DNA from: Sulfurospirillum cavolei
GTDB lineage: Bacteria; Campylobacterota; Campylobacteria; Campylobacterales; Sulfurospirillaceae
NCBI RefSeq assembly: GCF_001548055.1
Contig: NZ_AP014724.1
Coordinates: 1,860,001-1,924,000, forward strand
DNA: 64,000 nucleotides
Direction of reading: 5' to 3'
Below the pieces are notes generated by a model. The model was not told the origin of the DNA, did no database searches, and was given only the letters and a program-made list of their open reading frames with translations. Made by a program: the position numbers and the translations under genes. Shown in pieces: positions 18,197 to 27,046 of the stretch (its first letter is position 1; every line of letters starts with the position of its first letter).

Positions 18197-19423
18197 TCAC
18201 TGCCGATCGTCATACGCCATTAAAGCAAGCGGAAACGGCTCTAACGAGCGGTCTAAAACACCTTGCAACACTGAAATTGCAATACCATAGTTAGTAATGG
18301 GAACATTTGCTTTTTGCGCTTCGATAAGACGTGAAAGCATACCTTGGCGGTTGAGCGTACACGCACCGCAGTGAATGATGAGTTGATACTCTGCAATATT
18401 TTCGGGATAATCCTTCCCGCTACAATGCTCAATCGTTAAATCAAGTCCGCTGTACTGTCTAAGCCACCGTGGGATTTTGACCCTGCCGATGTCATCTTCC
18501 AAAGCATGGTGCGTACAGGCTTCGGCGATTAGCACTTTATCGCCCTCTTTAAGATCGTGAATCATCTTTGCACCCTCGCTTAGAGTGATCAAATCGCCTT
18601 TAAGGCGCGCCATCAAAATCGAAAAGGTCGTGACTTTGACATCTTTTGGCGTATCGGCAACCGTTTTTAAAACACATTGCGAATCGCAAACGACGAGCTT
18701 CGGAGATGATTTGAGTTGGCTTAACATGTAGCTTAGCTCTCGCTCTTTAACGACAAGGCAACAGGCGTCATGGTCTAAAATATCGCGAATCGCTTGCACT
18801 TGAGGCAAAATCAAACGCCCTTTGGGTGCTTGCAAGTCGATGGGAACAACCAGAACGATCACATCGCCCTCCCCTATCAAATCCCCTAAAAGAGAAGGTT
18901 GTTTGATCCACGATGAAGGAATAATCTCGTGTATTTTTTCAAAGAAACGCTCCTTATTTTCGCCCGTTTTAGCACTCATTTCAAGCCATGAAGCGGCGTG
19001 CTTGCACAGGGTTTGCACAAACGGCTCTTGCGGGATTTCTTGGTCTATTTTATTACAAATGATCGTAAAAGCAATCGCTTTTTCTTTAAAAAGTGCTACC
19101 AATTTTTCCTCAAAAGTACCCCAACGATTAGGCTCTACCACTAAAACGGCAACATCTATTTTTTGGATGACATGTAACGTTTGCTTGATGCGTGCTTCGC
19201 CCAAACTTCCCTCATCGTCAATTCCTGCGGTGTCGATAAAAACAACCGGTCCTAAAGGCTGAATCTCCATCGTTTTTTCCACAGGATCGGTCGTCGTGCC
19301 CGGTGTTTCGGAGACAATGGACATCGCTTGGTTCGTGATGAGATTCATTAAAGAGGATTTTCCTACGTTGCGGCGACCAAAAAGTCCGATGTGCAGGCGT
19401 AATCCTTTAGGCGTTTGCGTCAT
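18197..19423 (-). CDS. hydF: [FeFe]-hydrogenase maturation GTPase HydF
   Basis: HydF is the scaffold on which the 2Fe subcluster of the H-cluster is assembled before transfer to apo-HydA. The N-terminal GTPase domain has GRRNVGKSSLMN (P-loop), DTAGIDD and NKID. The C-terminal domain has the iron-sulfur motif C-x-H ... H-C-x-x-C (EACTHH and IIHCGACTL). At 408 residues it has the usual length. I chose ATG 19423 with AGGAA upstream; it overlaps the end of hydE by 17 bases. It is the last gene of the hydABCGXEF operon. Confidence 0.95.
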   Translation of the reverse strand: MTQTPKGLRLHIGLFGRRNVGKSSLMNLITNQAMSIVSETPGTTTDPVEKTMEIQPLGPVVFIDTAGIDDEGSLGEARIKQTLHVIQKIDVAVLVVEPNRWGTFEEKLVALFKEKAIAFTIICNKIDQEIPQEPFVQTLCKHAASWLEMSAKTGENKERFFEKIHEIIPSSWIKQPSLLGDLIGEGDVIVLVVPIDLQAPKGRLILPQVQAIRDILDHDACCLVVKERELSYMLSQLKSSPKLVVCDSQCVLKTVADTPKDVKVTTFSILMARLKGDLITLSEGAKMIHDLKEGDKVLIAEACTHHALEDDIGRVKIPRWLRQYSGLDLTIEHCSGKDYPENIAEYQLIIHCGACTLNRQGMLSRLIEAQKANVPITNYGIAISVLQGVLDRSLEPFPLALMAYDDRQ

Positions 19424-20474
19424 AAAAATTCCTTTGTTCTTTTTGTCGTACAATAAAGCGTTCGCTATCGCCGTTAGTGTCGGCAATGCCTCGACCGATA
19501 GCAATGATTTTGCCGGAGATACACAAGCGACAATGCTTTGGCGTATCGTCGATGCAAATTTTACCCGGATACAAGCGGTACAAGGCGCGGTATTCGCCCT
19601 CGGTAATGACAGGCATCACGACATTGGCTCCGCTCTTTAGGGCAATGGCGCGACCGTTGGGATCAAGCGTTTCCATCGCCGTCGTAGCAGGAATGTTGAT
19701 CTTTGGAAGCAGTAAACGAACCAACGCCGTCATCTTCAGTGCCATCGTAAACTCGCCACCTTTTACCTGCGCAAGCGGCGTGTTTTCACTGGGAATAAAA
19801 GGACCGATGCCGATCATATCAAAATCCGACTGTTTGAAAAAAAGAAGATCGTTTGCCAAAGACGTGATGCTCTGCCCCGGCAAGCCAACAAGCGAACCGC
19901 TTCCCGTTTCATAACCGAGTTCTTTTAAAATACGAAGGCATTTTAAGCGATTCTCAAAACTCATCTGAGGATGCAACGACTGATAGAGTGCTTTATCGGT
20001 AGTTTCAATACGCAATAGATAACGATTGGCTCCTGCTTCTTTGTAGGCTTGGTACTCTGCTTCACTTTTTTCGCCCAAACTCAGCGTGACCGTAGCGCCT
20101 AAGGCGCGTATGGAAGCGATGATGTCGCACATCGCTTCCATGGAGTAACTATGGCTTTCACCTGATTGGAGTACAATGGTTTTATACCCGTAATCAATTG
20201 CCTTGCGTGCAAAGCTAAGAATCTCTTCACTGCTTAACTTATAACGTTTAATGAAGCGATTTTCGACTCTGAGTCCGCAATAATGACATGTACGCGTACA
20301 GATATTGGAAAACTCCAACAACCCTTTGAGATGCACGTCGTTACCGACATAACGTTCGCGTGTTTGATCGGCGGCATGAAAGAGGGCTTCATCATAGCGA
20401 TCTGAACGTAAAAATTCAACCAATTCTTGATGACTTAATTCATGGGTTTGCAAGACTTTGGCGATTCTATCCAT
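19407..20474 (-). CDS. hydE: [FeFe]-hydrogenase radical SAM maturase HydE
   Basis: HydE is a radical S-adenosylmethionine enzyme that processes the iron-cysteine synthon made by HydG on the way to the H-cluster. The SAM cluster motif is CTRTCHYCGL (Cx3Cx2C, about residues 58-65). LQSGESHSY and GLPGQSITSLANDLLF are typical HydE blocks. At 355 residues it matches the family. The start abuts the hydX stop, so the two are translationally linked. The second, non-essential cluster motif near the C-terminus may be present (CIDDTPKHCRLCISG). Confidence 0.95.
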   Translation of the reverse strand: MDRIAKVLQTHELSHQELVEFLRSDRYDEALFHAADQTRERYVGNDVHLKGLLEFSNICTRTCHYCGLRVENRFIKRYKLSSEEILSFARKAIDYGYKTIVLQSGESHSYSMEAMCDIIASIRALGATVTLSLGEKSEAEYQAYKEAGANRYLLRIETTDKALYQSLHPQMSFENRLKCLRILKELGYETGSGSLVGLPGQSITSLANDLLFFKQSDFDMIGIGPFIPSENTPLAQVKGGEFTMALKMTALVRLLLPKINIPATTAMETLDPNGRAIALKSGANVVMPVITEGEYRALYRLYPGKICIDDTPKHCRLCISGKIIAIGRGIADTNGDSERFIVRQKEQRNFYDANA

Positions 20475-21866
20475 TTATTTTCCTAGTGCAATTAAACGAG
20501 AGGGCGATAAAAGAGCGTCGATTTCATTCTCTTCTAACGTTGTTTCGCGTATTAAGAGCTCTTTGAGAGTCATATTGGAGTTTACATGTAAAGCCGATGC
20601 AAGCTGTGTCGCCTTTTCGTAACCTAACACGTCTAAAAGGGCTACTAAACAACCGCTAGAGTTTAAAACTTGTGAAAGGGCGTGTTCCGTGTTGGCTTCA
20701 ATGCCTTCAATCGCCTTTTCGCGAAACATAGCAACCGTATTTTTCAGAAGCGTTAAGCTCTCTAAAAACGCCTGCGCCAAAAGAGGCATAAAGGCGTTAA
20801 GTTCGAGTTGACCGTTTTGGGCGGCTTGGCAAACCAAAAAGTCGTTGCCCATCACTTTCATCGCCGCTTGATTGACCGCTTCGCAAATGACGGGATTGAT
20901 TTTGCCGACCATAATGGAAGAGCCCGCTTGCACGGGCGGCAGGGCAATTTCCGCCAAACCTGCACGAGGGCCTGATGAGAGAAGCCGTAAATCTGAAGCA
21001 ATTTTAAACAAATTGGTCGCATGCGCTTTTAAGATACCGCTGACTTCAACGAACATATCGCAATTTTGCGTCGCATCGATCAAATTTTCAGAACGTGCTA
21101 CGGGAAGATCACTCACCTCTTTGAGACACTCGACAACAAGAAAAAGGTACTTTTTAGGAGCACCGATGCCCGTACCGATCGCCGTTCCGCCGAGGTTGAC
21201 GTTTTTAAGGCGTTCGATGGACTTAAAGACGCGCCAGCGATCTCTGGCAATTGCTTCGGCATACGCTCCAAAACCAGCTCCCAAACTCATAGGAACGGCG
21301 TCTTGAAGTTCGGTTCGTGCCATTTTAAGTACGGAGCTAAACGCTTTTTCTTTATCTTGAAGTGCGCCTTGAAGTTTGGCAATTTCATCGCCGAGTTCTT
21401 GTAAAAGAGACATCGATGCCACTTTCAGCGCGGTTGGGTAAACATCGTTGGTGGATTGGTGCAAATTGACATGATCAAGCGGATGAAGGATCTCGTAACT
21501 GCCTTTGGAATGCCTCATGATTTCTAAGGCACGATTGGCGATGACTTCATTCATGTTCATATTCAACGACGTTCCCGCCCCGCCTTGTAACGCATCGACG
21601 ATGATATTATTGTGCCATCTGCCCGAGATCATCTCATCGCAAGCTTGTATAATCGCTTTTGCTTTAGCGGCATCTAAAAAACCAAGCGTCGCATTGGCGT
21701 TTGCACACGCTTTTTTTACCTGTGCAAACGCTTGAATAAACCGTGTATCGATGCCTAAATGACTAAGCGGAAAGTTTTCGAAAGCCCGAAGCGTATGAAT
21801 ACCGTAATACGCCTCGCTTGGGACTTCTCGTTCTCCTAAAAGATCATGTTCTATGCGAAAACTCAC
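20475..21866 (-). CDS. hydX: Aspartase/fumarase superfamily protein of the hydrogenase operon
   Basis: The 463-residue protein closely resembles aspartate ammonia-lyase. It has the N-terminal EHDLLGEREVPSEAYYGIHTLRA, the DALQGGAGTSLNMNMNEVIAN and HVNLHQSTNDVYPTA blocks, and the signature GSSIMVGKINP. It lies inside the maturation genes, between hydG and hydE, in the position called hydX in Shewanella. Deaminating aspartate to fumarate would release ammonia. A role in supplying nitrogen to the dithiomethylamine bridge of the H-cluster is a reasonable inference, not proven. A plain catabolic aspartase is the alternative. A dispersed motif at 20584-20589 encodes Leu-His-Val near the C-terminus. 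Confidence 0.88.
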   Translation of the reverse strand: MSFRIEHDLLGEREVPSEAYYGIHTLRAFENFPLSHLGIDTRFIQAFAQVKKACANANATLGFLDAAKAKAIIQACDEMISGRWHNNIIVDALQGGAGTSLNMNMNEVIANRALEIMRHSKGSYEILHPLDHVNLHQSTNDVYPTALKVASMSLLQELGDEIAKLQGALQDKEKAFSSVLKMARTELQDAVPMSLGAGFGAYAEAIARDRWRVFKSIERLKNVNLGGTAIGTGIGAPKKYLFLVVECLKEVSDLPVARSENLIDATQNCDMFVEVSGILKAHATNLFKIASDLRLLSSGPRAGLAEIALPPVQAGSSIMVGKINPVICEAVNQAAMKVMGNDFLVCQAAQNGQLELNAFMPLLAQAFLESLTLLKNTVAMFREKAIEGIEANTEHALSQVLNSSGCLVALLDVLGYEKATQLASALHVNSNMTLKELLIRETTLEENEIDALLSPSRLIALGK

Positions 21867-21875
21867 GCACGTTCC

Positions 21876-23348
21876 TTACAGATGGCAATCATTTTTACCG
21901 TGTTCTAGCCCGTGAAGCATATCTTCGACTTTGTCGGCTAAAAGCGGCATATTTTCACGCAACATTCCAAGGTATTTAGGGATAATAATACGCTCGCCGA
22001 TGCGTTTGACTTCAGGGGATGCATAGTCTCTCATATACTCTTTAAAGGTCAAAATACCGTTAGGAATACACAAATGTTTGATGCTTGCATTTTTTGCTAG
22101 CGGCATAAAATCGCACCCTGTGCGCCCTTCTCGGTAACAGGAAGTACAAAAAGAAGGCAAACGCTCTTCTTTGATGAGGCTTAGGATAAACTCATCAATC
22201 CCTCGATGATCGCCGATGGCAAATTGTTGAATGGAAAGATCATTACCCTCTTCGTGTTTTTTATACCCGCCGATACCGATGTTCGTACCCGCATCCATCT
22301 GCGAAATGCCGCATTTTTTAAGCATTTCGTCTCTGAGTTCCGGCTCTTCGCGTGCCGTTAAAATCGTTCCCGTAAACGGACACATTAAACGAATGACAGC
22401 CACGACGCGCATAAAATCTTCATCGCTCATGGCATAAGGAAACTCGCTTAAATCGGTATCGGAAGTGCGTTTGATGCGAGGAAACGACATCGTATGCGGA
22501 CCGATACCGAACACTCTTTCTAAATCCATCGCATGATGTAACATGGCAAGCACTTCAAATTTCCAGTCGTAAATACCGAACAACACGCCTACCGCGACAT
22601 CGTCCAGTCCTGCATTTAAGCCTCGATGCAATGCGAATAATCGCCAATCATACTCGCCTTTGAGCGTGCCTTTGGGATGCATTTTTTCATACGTTGCCCT
22701 ATGATACGTCTCTTGAAAGACTTGATACGTTCCAATGCCCTCGGCTTTAATGGCTTGGTACTCCTCTTCAAACATCGGAGCGGCATTGATGTTGACACGC
22801 CTGATTTCCGTATTGTCTTTTTTTGTGGCGTAAATGGTTCGCACACTTTGGGCAATGTAGTTATAATCGCTCTTTGGATGCTCACCGTAAACGGCGATCA
22901 GACGCTTTTGCCCCGCATCTAAGAGTGCTTTGACTTCTTCTTCAAGCTCTTCGTGATTCAACGTTTTTTTGGACATGGAATCATTGGAAGATTTAAAACC
23001 ACAGTACTGGCAGTTGTTTACACAGGGATTGGAGATATACAGCGGCGAAAAGAGAACGATTCGGTTTCCGTAAACCTCTTCTTTGATGTACGTTGCCGCT
23101 TTAAAAACCTCATCCCATAAAGCTCTATCGGTAATATTTAAAAGCGTTGCCGTCTCTTCGGGAGAGAGCATATCGCCTTTAGTGGCGTTATTTCTGGCTT
23201 TTTCAATAATGGCTAGAACACGCTCTTTTGAAGGATTTTTTGCTTCATTAATGGTTTGATGAATTGCCTCATCGTCAATAAAATCGTTAAACTCGCGCGA
23301 TGCTTCCCACGCTTTAATGCGTGCAAATCGCTCACTCGTCCATGACAT
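21876..23348 (-). CDS. hydG: [FeFe]-hydrogenase radical SAM maturase HydG
   Basis: HydG cleaves tyrosine to supply CO and cyanide as an Fe(CO)2(CN) unit for the H-cluster. The radical SAM motif is CVNNCQYCGF (Cx3Cx2C). A C-terminal CTSCYREGRTGCDFM carries the Cys set for the auxiliary cluster that binds the labile iron. At 490 residues it is of normal length. The gene is second in order after the structural genes, separated from hydC by a hairpin (23373-23392) and one dispersed motif. Confidence 0.96.
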   Translation of the reverse strand: MSWTSERFARIKAWEASREFNDFIDDEAIHQTINEAKNPSKERVLAIIEKARNNATKGDMLSPEETATLLNITDRALWDEVFKAATYIKEEVYGNRIVLFSPLYISNPCVNNCQYCGFKSSNDSMSKKTLNHEELEEEVKALLDAGQKRLIAVYGEHPKSDYNYIAQSVRTIYATKKDNTEIRRVNINAAPMFEEEYQAIKAEGIGTYQVFQETYHRATYEKMHPKGTLKGEYDWRLFALHRGLNAGLDDVAVGVLFGIYDWKFEVLAMLHHAMDLERVFGIGPHTMSFPRIKRTSDTDLSEFPYAMSDEDFMRVVAVIRLMCPFTGTILTAREEPELRDEMLKKCGISQMDAGTNIGIGGYKKHEEGNDLSIQQFAIGDHRGIDEFILSLIKEERLPSFCTSCYREGRTGCDFMPLAKNASIKHLCIPNGILTFKEYMRDYASPEVKRIGERIIIPKYLGMLRENMPLLADKVEDMLHGLEHGKNDCHL

Positions 23349-23372
23349 TGTTTTTCCTTTACATGTAAAGCA

Positions 23373-23392
23373 CTAGCCGCCGTAGCGGCTAG
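23373..23392 (-). terminator. Intercistronic hairpin between hydC and hydG
   Basis: An 8-bp GC-rich perfect stem (CTAGCCGC / GCGGCTAG) with a CGTA loop lies between the hydC stop and hydG. On the minus strand no T-run follows; the dispersed motif follows instead. It is a likely leaky terminator or RNA-processing boundary that lowers maturase expression relative to the structural subunits. Confidence 0.55.
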
Positions 23393-23396
23393 GTTT

Positions 23397-24086
23397 TTAA
23401 TGGTGCGCTTTTAGAGGTTGCTCTAGAGTGCTGACTTTAACCAAATCGTTTTCAACCCATTTAGGCGCATGATGAAGGGCATCTTCCAACGGTACGTCAC
23501 CTGAACCGAAACGAAACATCGCTTTAAAATCTTCAATGTTAATCACGGCTAATGGAAGATGCGCACCTACTGCCATCACTGTCGCAATGATAGATCCCCA
23601 AACGTGAAAATTGAAAAAATAGACCATTGTCGTTTTACCTAAAACAGGAGCCATAAAATACAGCAACCATCCCGTAACGATGAGTCCAAAAATCATAAAG
23701 ATAAAAAAGAGGTAGGTTATCTTTTGACCGGCGTTAAAACGACCTTGAGGAGCCACTTCAACAGGACCAAAAGGAATACCAAACAAGCGTCTGGGATAGC
23801 CTCCAAGATTTTTAAACCACGCAAAGGTATCGGCATCCCAAATAAGTAGATTGCGTAACATTAAAAAGAAACGATCCGCATTTAATACCACAAAGCCCAC
23901 AAAATTGAGCGTAAAAACAATCGCGATGCCGATGTGAAACGTCATCATGAGTGAAGCGGTCGCTTCACTTACTAGTTTAAAATAGATCAAAACGCCTGTA
24001 ATAGCGAGGATCATCCATGTCACCATGTTAATGTTATGAAACATTTTCTCCGACATCGGGAATTTTAAAACTCTTTCATTAGCCAT
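23397..24086 (-). CDS. hydC: Cytochrome b subunit of periplasmic [FeFe]-hydrogenase (FdhC-like)
   Basis: The 229-residue inner-membrane protein has four main hydrophobic segments and conserved His residues (FHNIN, FHIGIAIVFTLNF, FNFHVWGSIIATVMAVGAHLPLAVINIEDF). These fit a di-haem cytochrome b of the formate dehydrogenase gamma family. It would pass electrons from HydAB on the periplasmic face to the quinone pool. It overlaps hydB by 8 bases. The equivalent gene in the Shewanella operon is called fdhC. Confidence 0.88.
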   Translation of the reverse strand: MANERVLKFPMSEKMFHNINMVTWMILAITGVLIYFKLVSEATASLMMTFHIGIAIVFTLNFVGFVVLNADRFFLMLRNLLIWDADTFAWFKNLGGYPRRLFGIPFGPVEVAPQGRFNAGQKITYLFFIFMIFGLIVTGWLLYFMAPVLGKTTMVYFFNFHVWGSIIATVMAVGAHLPLAVINIEDFKAMFRFGSGDVPLEDALHHAPKWVENDLVKVSTLEQPLKAHH

Positions 24087-24441
24087 GGTGTGCTCCTTGC
24101 ATTAAAAGATTACTTCGATCGACATAGGTTTTGGTATGTAACAACTGCTCCGCAACTTCGCCCATCGGCTTGGTTCCCATGTCTTGATAGACTTTAAGGC
24201 AACTTGCATTTTGGTGCGAGCCTGCAAGATTGATTTTTTGCAAACGTTTGTCATCTTTGTAAAGCCCTTGTTGGCGAAGTGCGATGTATGACTTTCGTTT
24301 TTGAACGATGTCAGTAACAACATAACCGCTGATCGCGATTGCAGAAACCGACACGCCTGCGGCTTTAAGAAAATCGCGACGACTTAACAATTGACCGACC
24401 GGTTTTTCGGCGTAAAAATAGTTCTCTTTGGTAGCTTCCAT
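24079..24441 (-). CDS. hydB: [FeFe]-hydrogenase small subunit with Tat signal
   Basis: The 120-residue protein has a twin-arginine signal (SRRDFLKAAGVSVSAIAISGYVV, about residues 20-42). An iron-hydrogenase small-subunit domain follows, rich in charged residues. The large subunit has no signal of its own, so HydB probably carries the folded HydA through the Tat system to the periplasm. It follows hydA by 9 bases and overlaps hydC. Confidence 0.93.
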   Translation of the reverse strand: MEATKENYFYAEKPVGQLLSRRDFLKAAGVSVSAIAISGYVVTDIVQKRKSYIALRQQGLYKDDKRLQKINLAGSHQNASCLKVYQDMGTKPMGEVAEQLLHTKTYVDRSNLLMQGAHHG

Positions 24442-24450
24442 AGTTTCTCC

Positions 24451-25803
24451 TTAAGCTCTAAGCGGTAATGGCAATAATGGGTGCAACCACGATGTTCCCA
24501 TCGTTCGCACAGGCTGTCCGCCGCCGTTAACACAACCGCCGGGGCAGTTCATCACTTCGACAAAGTGGTATTGATTTTTATCGTCGATCAAGCGTTTAAC
24601 GATCTCTTTAATGTTGCGTGAAGCCCCGTTGACGACGGCAACTTTCACATTGATGATTTTTCCATTTAATGCTTTCAAAGGAACGGGGATCGTCGCTTCA
24701 ACGATGTCTTGCTCGTATCCGCGCACCAACGTAATATCGGGATTGGAAAGCTCCGTGCCGGATAAAATAAAATACGCCGTTCGAAGTGCCGCTTCCATAA
24801 CACCGCCGCTTGCTCCAAAAATCGTCGCAGCACCCGTATAGACGTTCATGGTTTCTATCTCGCGCTCGTCGGACATCGTCAGTGGATTAATTCCTTTGCG
24901 TCTAAAGATTTCAGCCGCATCACGTGCCGTTAATACCGCATCAATATCTTGAAAAGAAGGAGTTTCTTGCGGAATTTTGCTTTCTGCTTTTAAATGCTCA
25001 TAAGCTGAATTAAACTCCGGTCTGCTTGCCTCAAAAATCTTTGCCGTACAAGGCGTCACGGAAACCATATAAATATCACGAGGGTCTTTCTTCCACACAA
25101 ATTCCGCCGCCCATGTTTTAGCAAGTGCACCGCCCATCTGAATCGGTGATTTGGCTCCGGAAATATGAGGAATAAGCTCAGGATGAAATGTTTCGGCATT
25201 TTTAACCCACGCCGGACAGCAACTCGTAAAATGCGGTAGCGGATGGTGTGCAACATGTTCTAAATCCTCACCGCGTTCGCCCAAAACCCAGTAACGTACT
25301 TTTTTGATAAACTCCGTGCCCTCTTCCAAAATGGTCTGATCGGCGGCAAAATTGACATCATAGTTATGAAAGCCTGCTTTTTCAAACGCATTGTAAAGAC
25401 GATTGATCGTAAGATCGCCCGGTGTTCCGCCAAACTCTTCGGCAATGGAAACACGAACGGCAGGGGAAGGGTGGGCAACCACAAACGCTTTAGGATCATC
25501 AAGCTTTTTCATGATTTCATCCACAAAACTCATCTGCTCAATCGCACCAAACGGACAATTGACCAAACATTGACCACAGGCGACGCATTTGTTGGTGCTA
25601 ATCGCATGAGCAACCCCTAAAGAACCTTTGATCGCCTCGGTGGGACAAAACGCGGTACAGGTATCGCACCCTACGCAGTTGTCTTGATTGATCTTGATGA
25701 TACCTCTTAACTCGCCTTTACGATGCGTTCCTTCAAACGCCGCCTCGCCGCCCCAAGACTCTTTACTCGGCGGAAACGTGCGTATCTTTGAAACTTCCGA
25801 CAT
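24451..25803 (-). CDS. hydA: [FeFe]-hydrogenase catalytic (large) subunit
   Basis: The 450-residue catalytic subunit oxidises or produces H2 at the H-cluster. Two [4Fe-4S] ferredoxin motifs are at the N-terminus (CVGCDTCTAFCP and CVACGQCLVNCP). H-cluster motif L1 is FTSCCPAW and L3 is VMNCPGGCVNGGGQP. Motif L2 reads TPCTAKIFE, with Thr where most catalytic enzymes have Met before Pro-Cys. The architecture is that of the soluble periplasmic (Desulfovibrio-type) enzyme. It heads the seven-gene operon. [FeFe] enzymes are less usual in Campylobacterota than [NiFe] ones. Coupling to HydC points to H2 uptake into respiration. Confidence 0.96.
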   Translation of the reverse strand: MSEVSKIRTFPPSKESWGGEAAFEGTHRKGELRGIIKINQDNCVGCDTCTAFCPTEAIKGSLGVAHAISTNKCVACGQCLVNCPFGAIEQMSFVDEIMKKLDDPKAFVVAHPSPAVRVSIAEEFGGTPGDLTINRLYNAFEKAGFHNYDVNFAADQTILEEGTEFIKKVRYWVLGERGEDLEHVAHHPLPHFTSCCPAWVKNAETFHPELIPHISGAKSPIQMGGALAKTWAAEFVWKKDPRDIYMVSVTPCTAKIFEASRPEFNSAYEHLKAESKIPQETPSFQDIDAVLTARDAAEIFRRKGINPLTMSDEREIETMNVYTGAATIFGASGGVMEAALRTAYFILSGTELSNPDITLVRGYEQDIVEATIPVPLKALNGKIINVKVAVVNGASRNIKEIVKRLIDDKNQYHFVEVMNCPGGCVNGGGQPVRTMGTSWLHPLLPLPLRA

Positions 25804-26083
25804 TCAAACCTCCTTTTAAAGTTTAGTGTATTACATTCGAATAAGTAAATAATAATTTACCTTTGCATGTTGAAATCGTACAAGATTTAAGATTAAATTA
25901 ATATTAATAAGATAGAAAAAGTATTATTAAATAACTCTAATATTTTTTAAATATGAAATAAACACCTTTATTCATAAAAAATAGTATTTATTTCAAATTA
26001 TCGGGGCATCGTAGCATGAAAAAAGAGGAGAAAAAGGGGGAAATAGTTTCTAAAAGAGATTATTGAGCTATTTTAAAACGTCA
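25804..26083 (-). promoter_or_regulatory. AT-rich upstream region of the hyd operon
   Basis: About 280 bases between hydA and the next terminator contain no convincing ORF. The part from 25840 to 26000 is strongly AT-rich and probably holds the hyd promoter and regulator sites. I cannot point to a clear binding site. A 16-codon ATG frame at about 26016 on the plus strand has no support. Confidence 0.4.
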
Positions 26084-26108
26084 AGGGCACTTGACCTTTA
26101 AGTGCCCT
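26084..26108 (-). terminator. Terminator of the dehydrogenase gene
   Basis: A 9-bp perfect stem (AGGGCACTT / AAGTGCCCT) with a 7-base loop starts 8 bases after the stop of the 26116-26967 gene. T-rich tracts lie on both sides, so it may work in both directions. Confidence 0.75.
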
Positions 26109-26115
26109 ATTTTTA

Positions 26116-26967
26116 TCACGCTTTGAAAAGTTGGTAGATCGAACTAAAGTCTTCCTCGCCGTATCCGCTCATCTTTGCTTTACAAAAAAGCTCTTTGGTA
26201 ACACTGGCGGTGTAAAGTGGGCGGTTCATGCTATACGCCAAATCTTGCAAACAGTGCAGGTCTTTATTGATCGCCGCGGTGCTAAAATGCGCACTAAAGT
26301 CCTCATCGATCAGTTTTTGCGTTTTTGCCGCTAGCACCAGTGACTTTCCGCCACCCGCACCTAAAATGTCCAATAACTCTTTTTTATCGATGCCGCACGC
26401 CTCACCCAGAGCCGTACACTCCGCGATCGTCGCCATAAAAGAACCCAAACAAAGGTTGTTAATCAGCTTCATTTTCGCCGCAAATCCTGCCTCTTTGAGG
26501 TGGAAAATCGTCGAAGCAAACTTCTCAAGTAACGGTTTACATGTAAGATAAACAGCTTCTTTGCCGGCACACACAGCGGTCAACTCACCTTTGCTCGCAG
26601 GCACGACACTTCCAAGTACAGGACATTCAAGGTAATTGCCGCCTTTGGCTTCGACCATCGCATGAAATTCGACCACGTCGTTGAAATGATTGGTGCTAAG
26701 ATCGACGATGGTTTTGCCTTTTTGTATCGCGCTTAACAGCCCATTTTCCATCGTTAAAACATCGCGAACGCCCGCTGAGTCAAACAGACATAAAAATACG
26801 GTATCGCATTTTTCCAAAAGCACTTTGGGAGAGCTTTCACACACAAAACCTTTCGCCTCCGCTTTGCTTTTGGTACGGTTCCAAACGATGACCTCTTCAT
26901 TCATACTTGTTAAACGTTTTGCGATGGCAGCGCCTAAGTTACCTAAACCTATAAAACCGATTGCCAT
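26116..26967 (-). CDS. NAD(P)-dependent beta-hydroxyacid dehydrogenase family oxidoreductase
   Basis: This 283-residue enzyme belongs to the 3-hydroxyisobutyrate/tartronate semialdehyde reductase superfamily. The N-terminal Rossmann motif is GFIGLGNLGAAIAKRL. The substrate region has ECPVLGSVVPASKGELTAVCAG, and the catalytic Lys lies in KLINNLCLGSFMATIAEC. It probably reduces or oxidises a small hydroxy acid or aldehyde; the exact substrate is open. It is divergent from the YheO-like regulator gene, which may control it. Confidence 0.88.
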   Translation of the reverse strand: MAIGFIGLGNLGAAIAKRLTSMNEEVIVWNRTKSKAEAKGFVCESSPKVLLEKCDTVFLCLFDSAGVRDVLTMENGLLSAIQKGKTIVDLSTNHFNDVVEFHAMVEAKGGNYLECPVLGSVVPASKGELTAVCAGKEAVYLTCKPLLEKFASTIFHLKEAGFAAKMKLINNLCLGSFMATIAECTALGEACGIDKKELLDILGAGGGKSLVLAAKTQKLIDEDFSAHFSTAAINKDLHCLQDLAYSMNRPLYTASVTKELFCKAKMSGYGEEDFSSIYQLFKA

Positions 26968-27000
26968 GATGACTCCTTTGAGCTATTTTTTAGAATTATA

Positions 27001-27013
27001 GTCTAAATTAGAC
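27001..27013. promoter_or_regulatory. Inverted repeat between divergent genes, candidate operator
   Basis: GTCTAA-A-TTAGAC is a 6+1+6 perfect inverted repeat in the 79-base gap between the dehydrogenase and the YheO-like regulator. A -10-like TATAAT lies at 27035-27040, only 6 bases ahead of the regulator ATG and with no Shine-Dalgarno sequence visible, so a leaderless transcript is possible. Confidence 0.45.
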
Positions 27014-27046
27014 AAAATATCTTTAAATGAATGCTATAATTGCCAA

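Noticed and set aside
26016-26066. 16-codon ORF upstream of hydA on the plus strand
   Set aside because: It is too short, purine-rich and without conserved features or a downstream partner on that strand.
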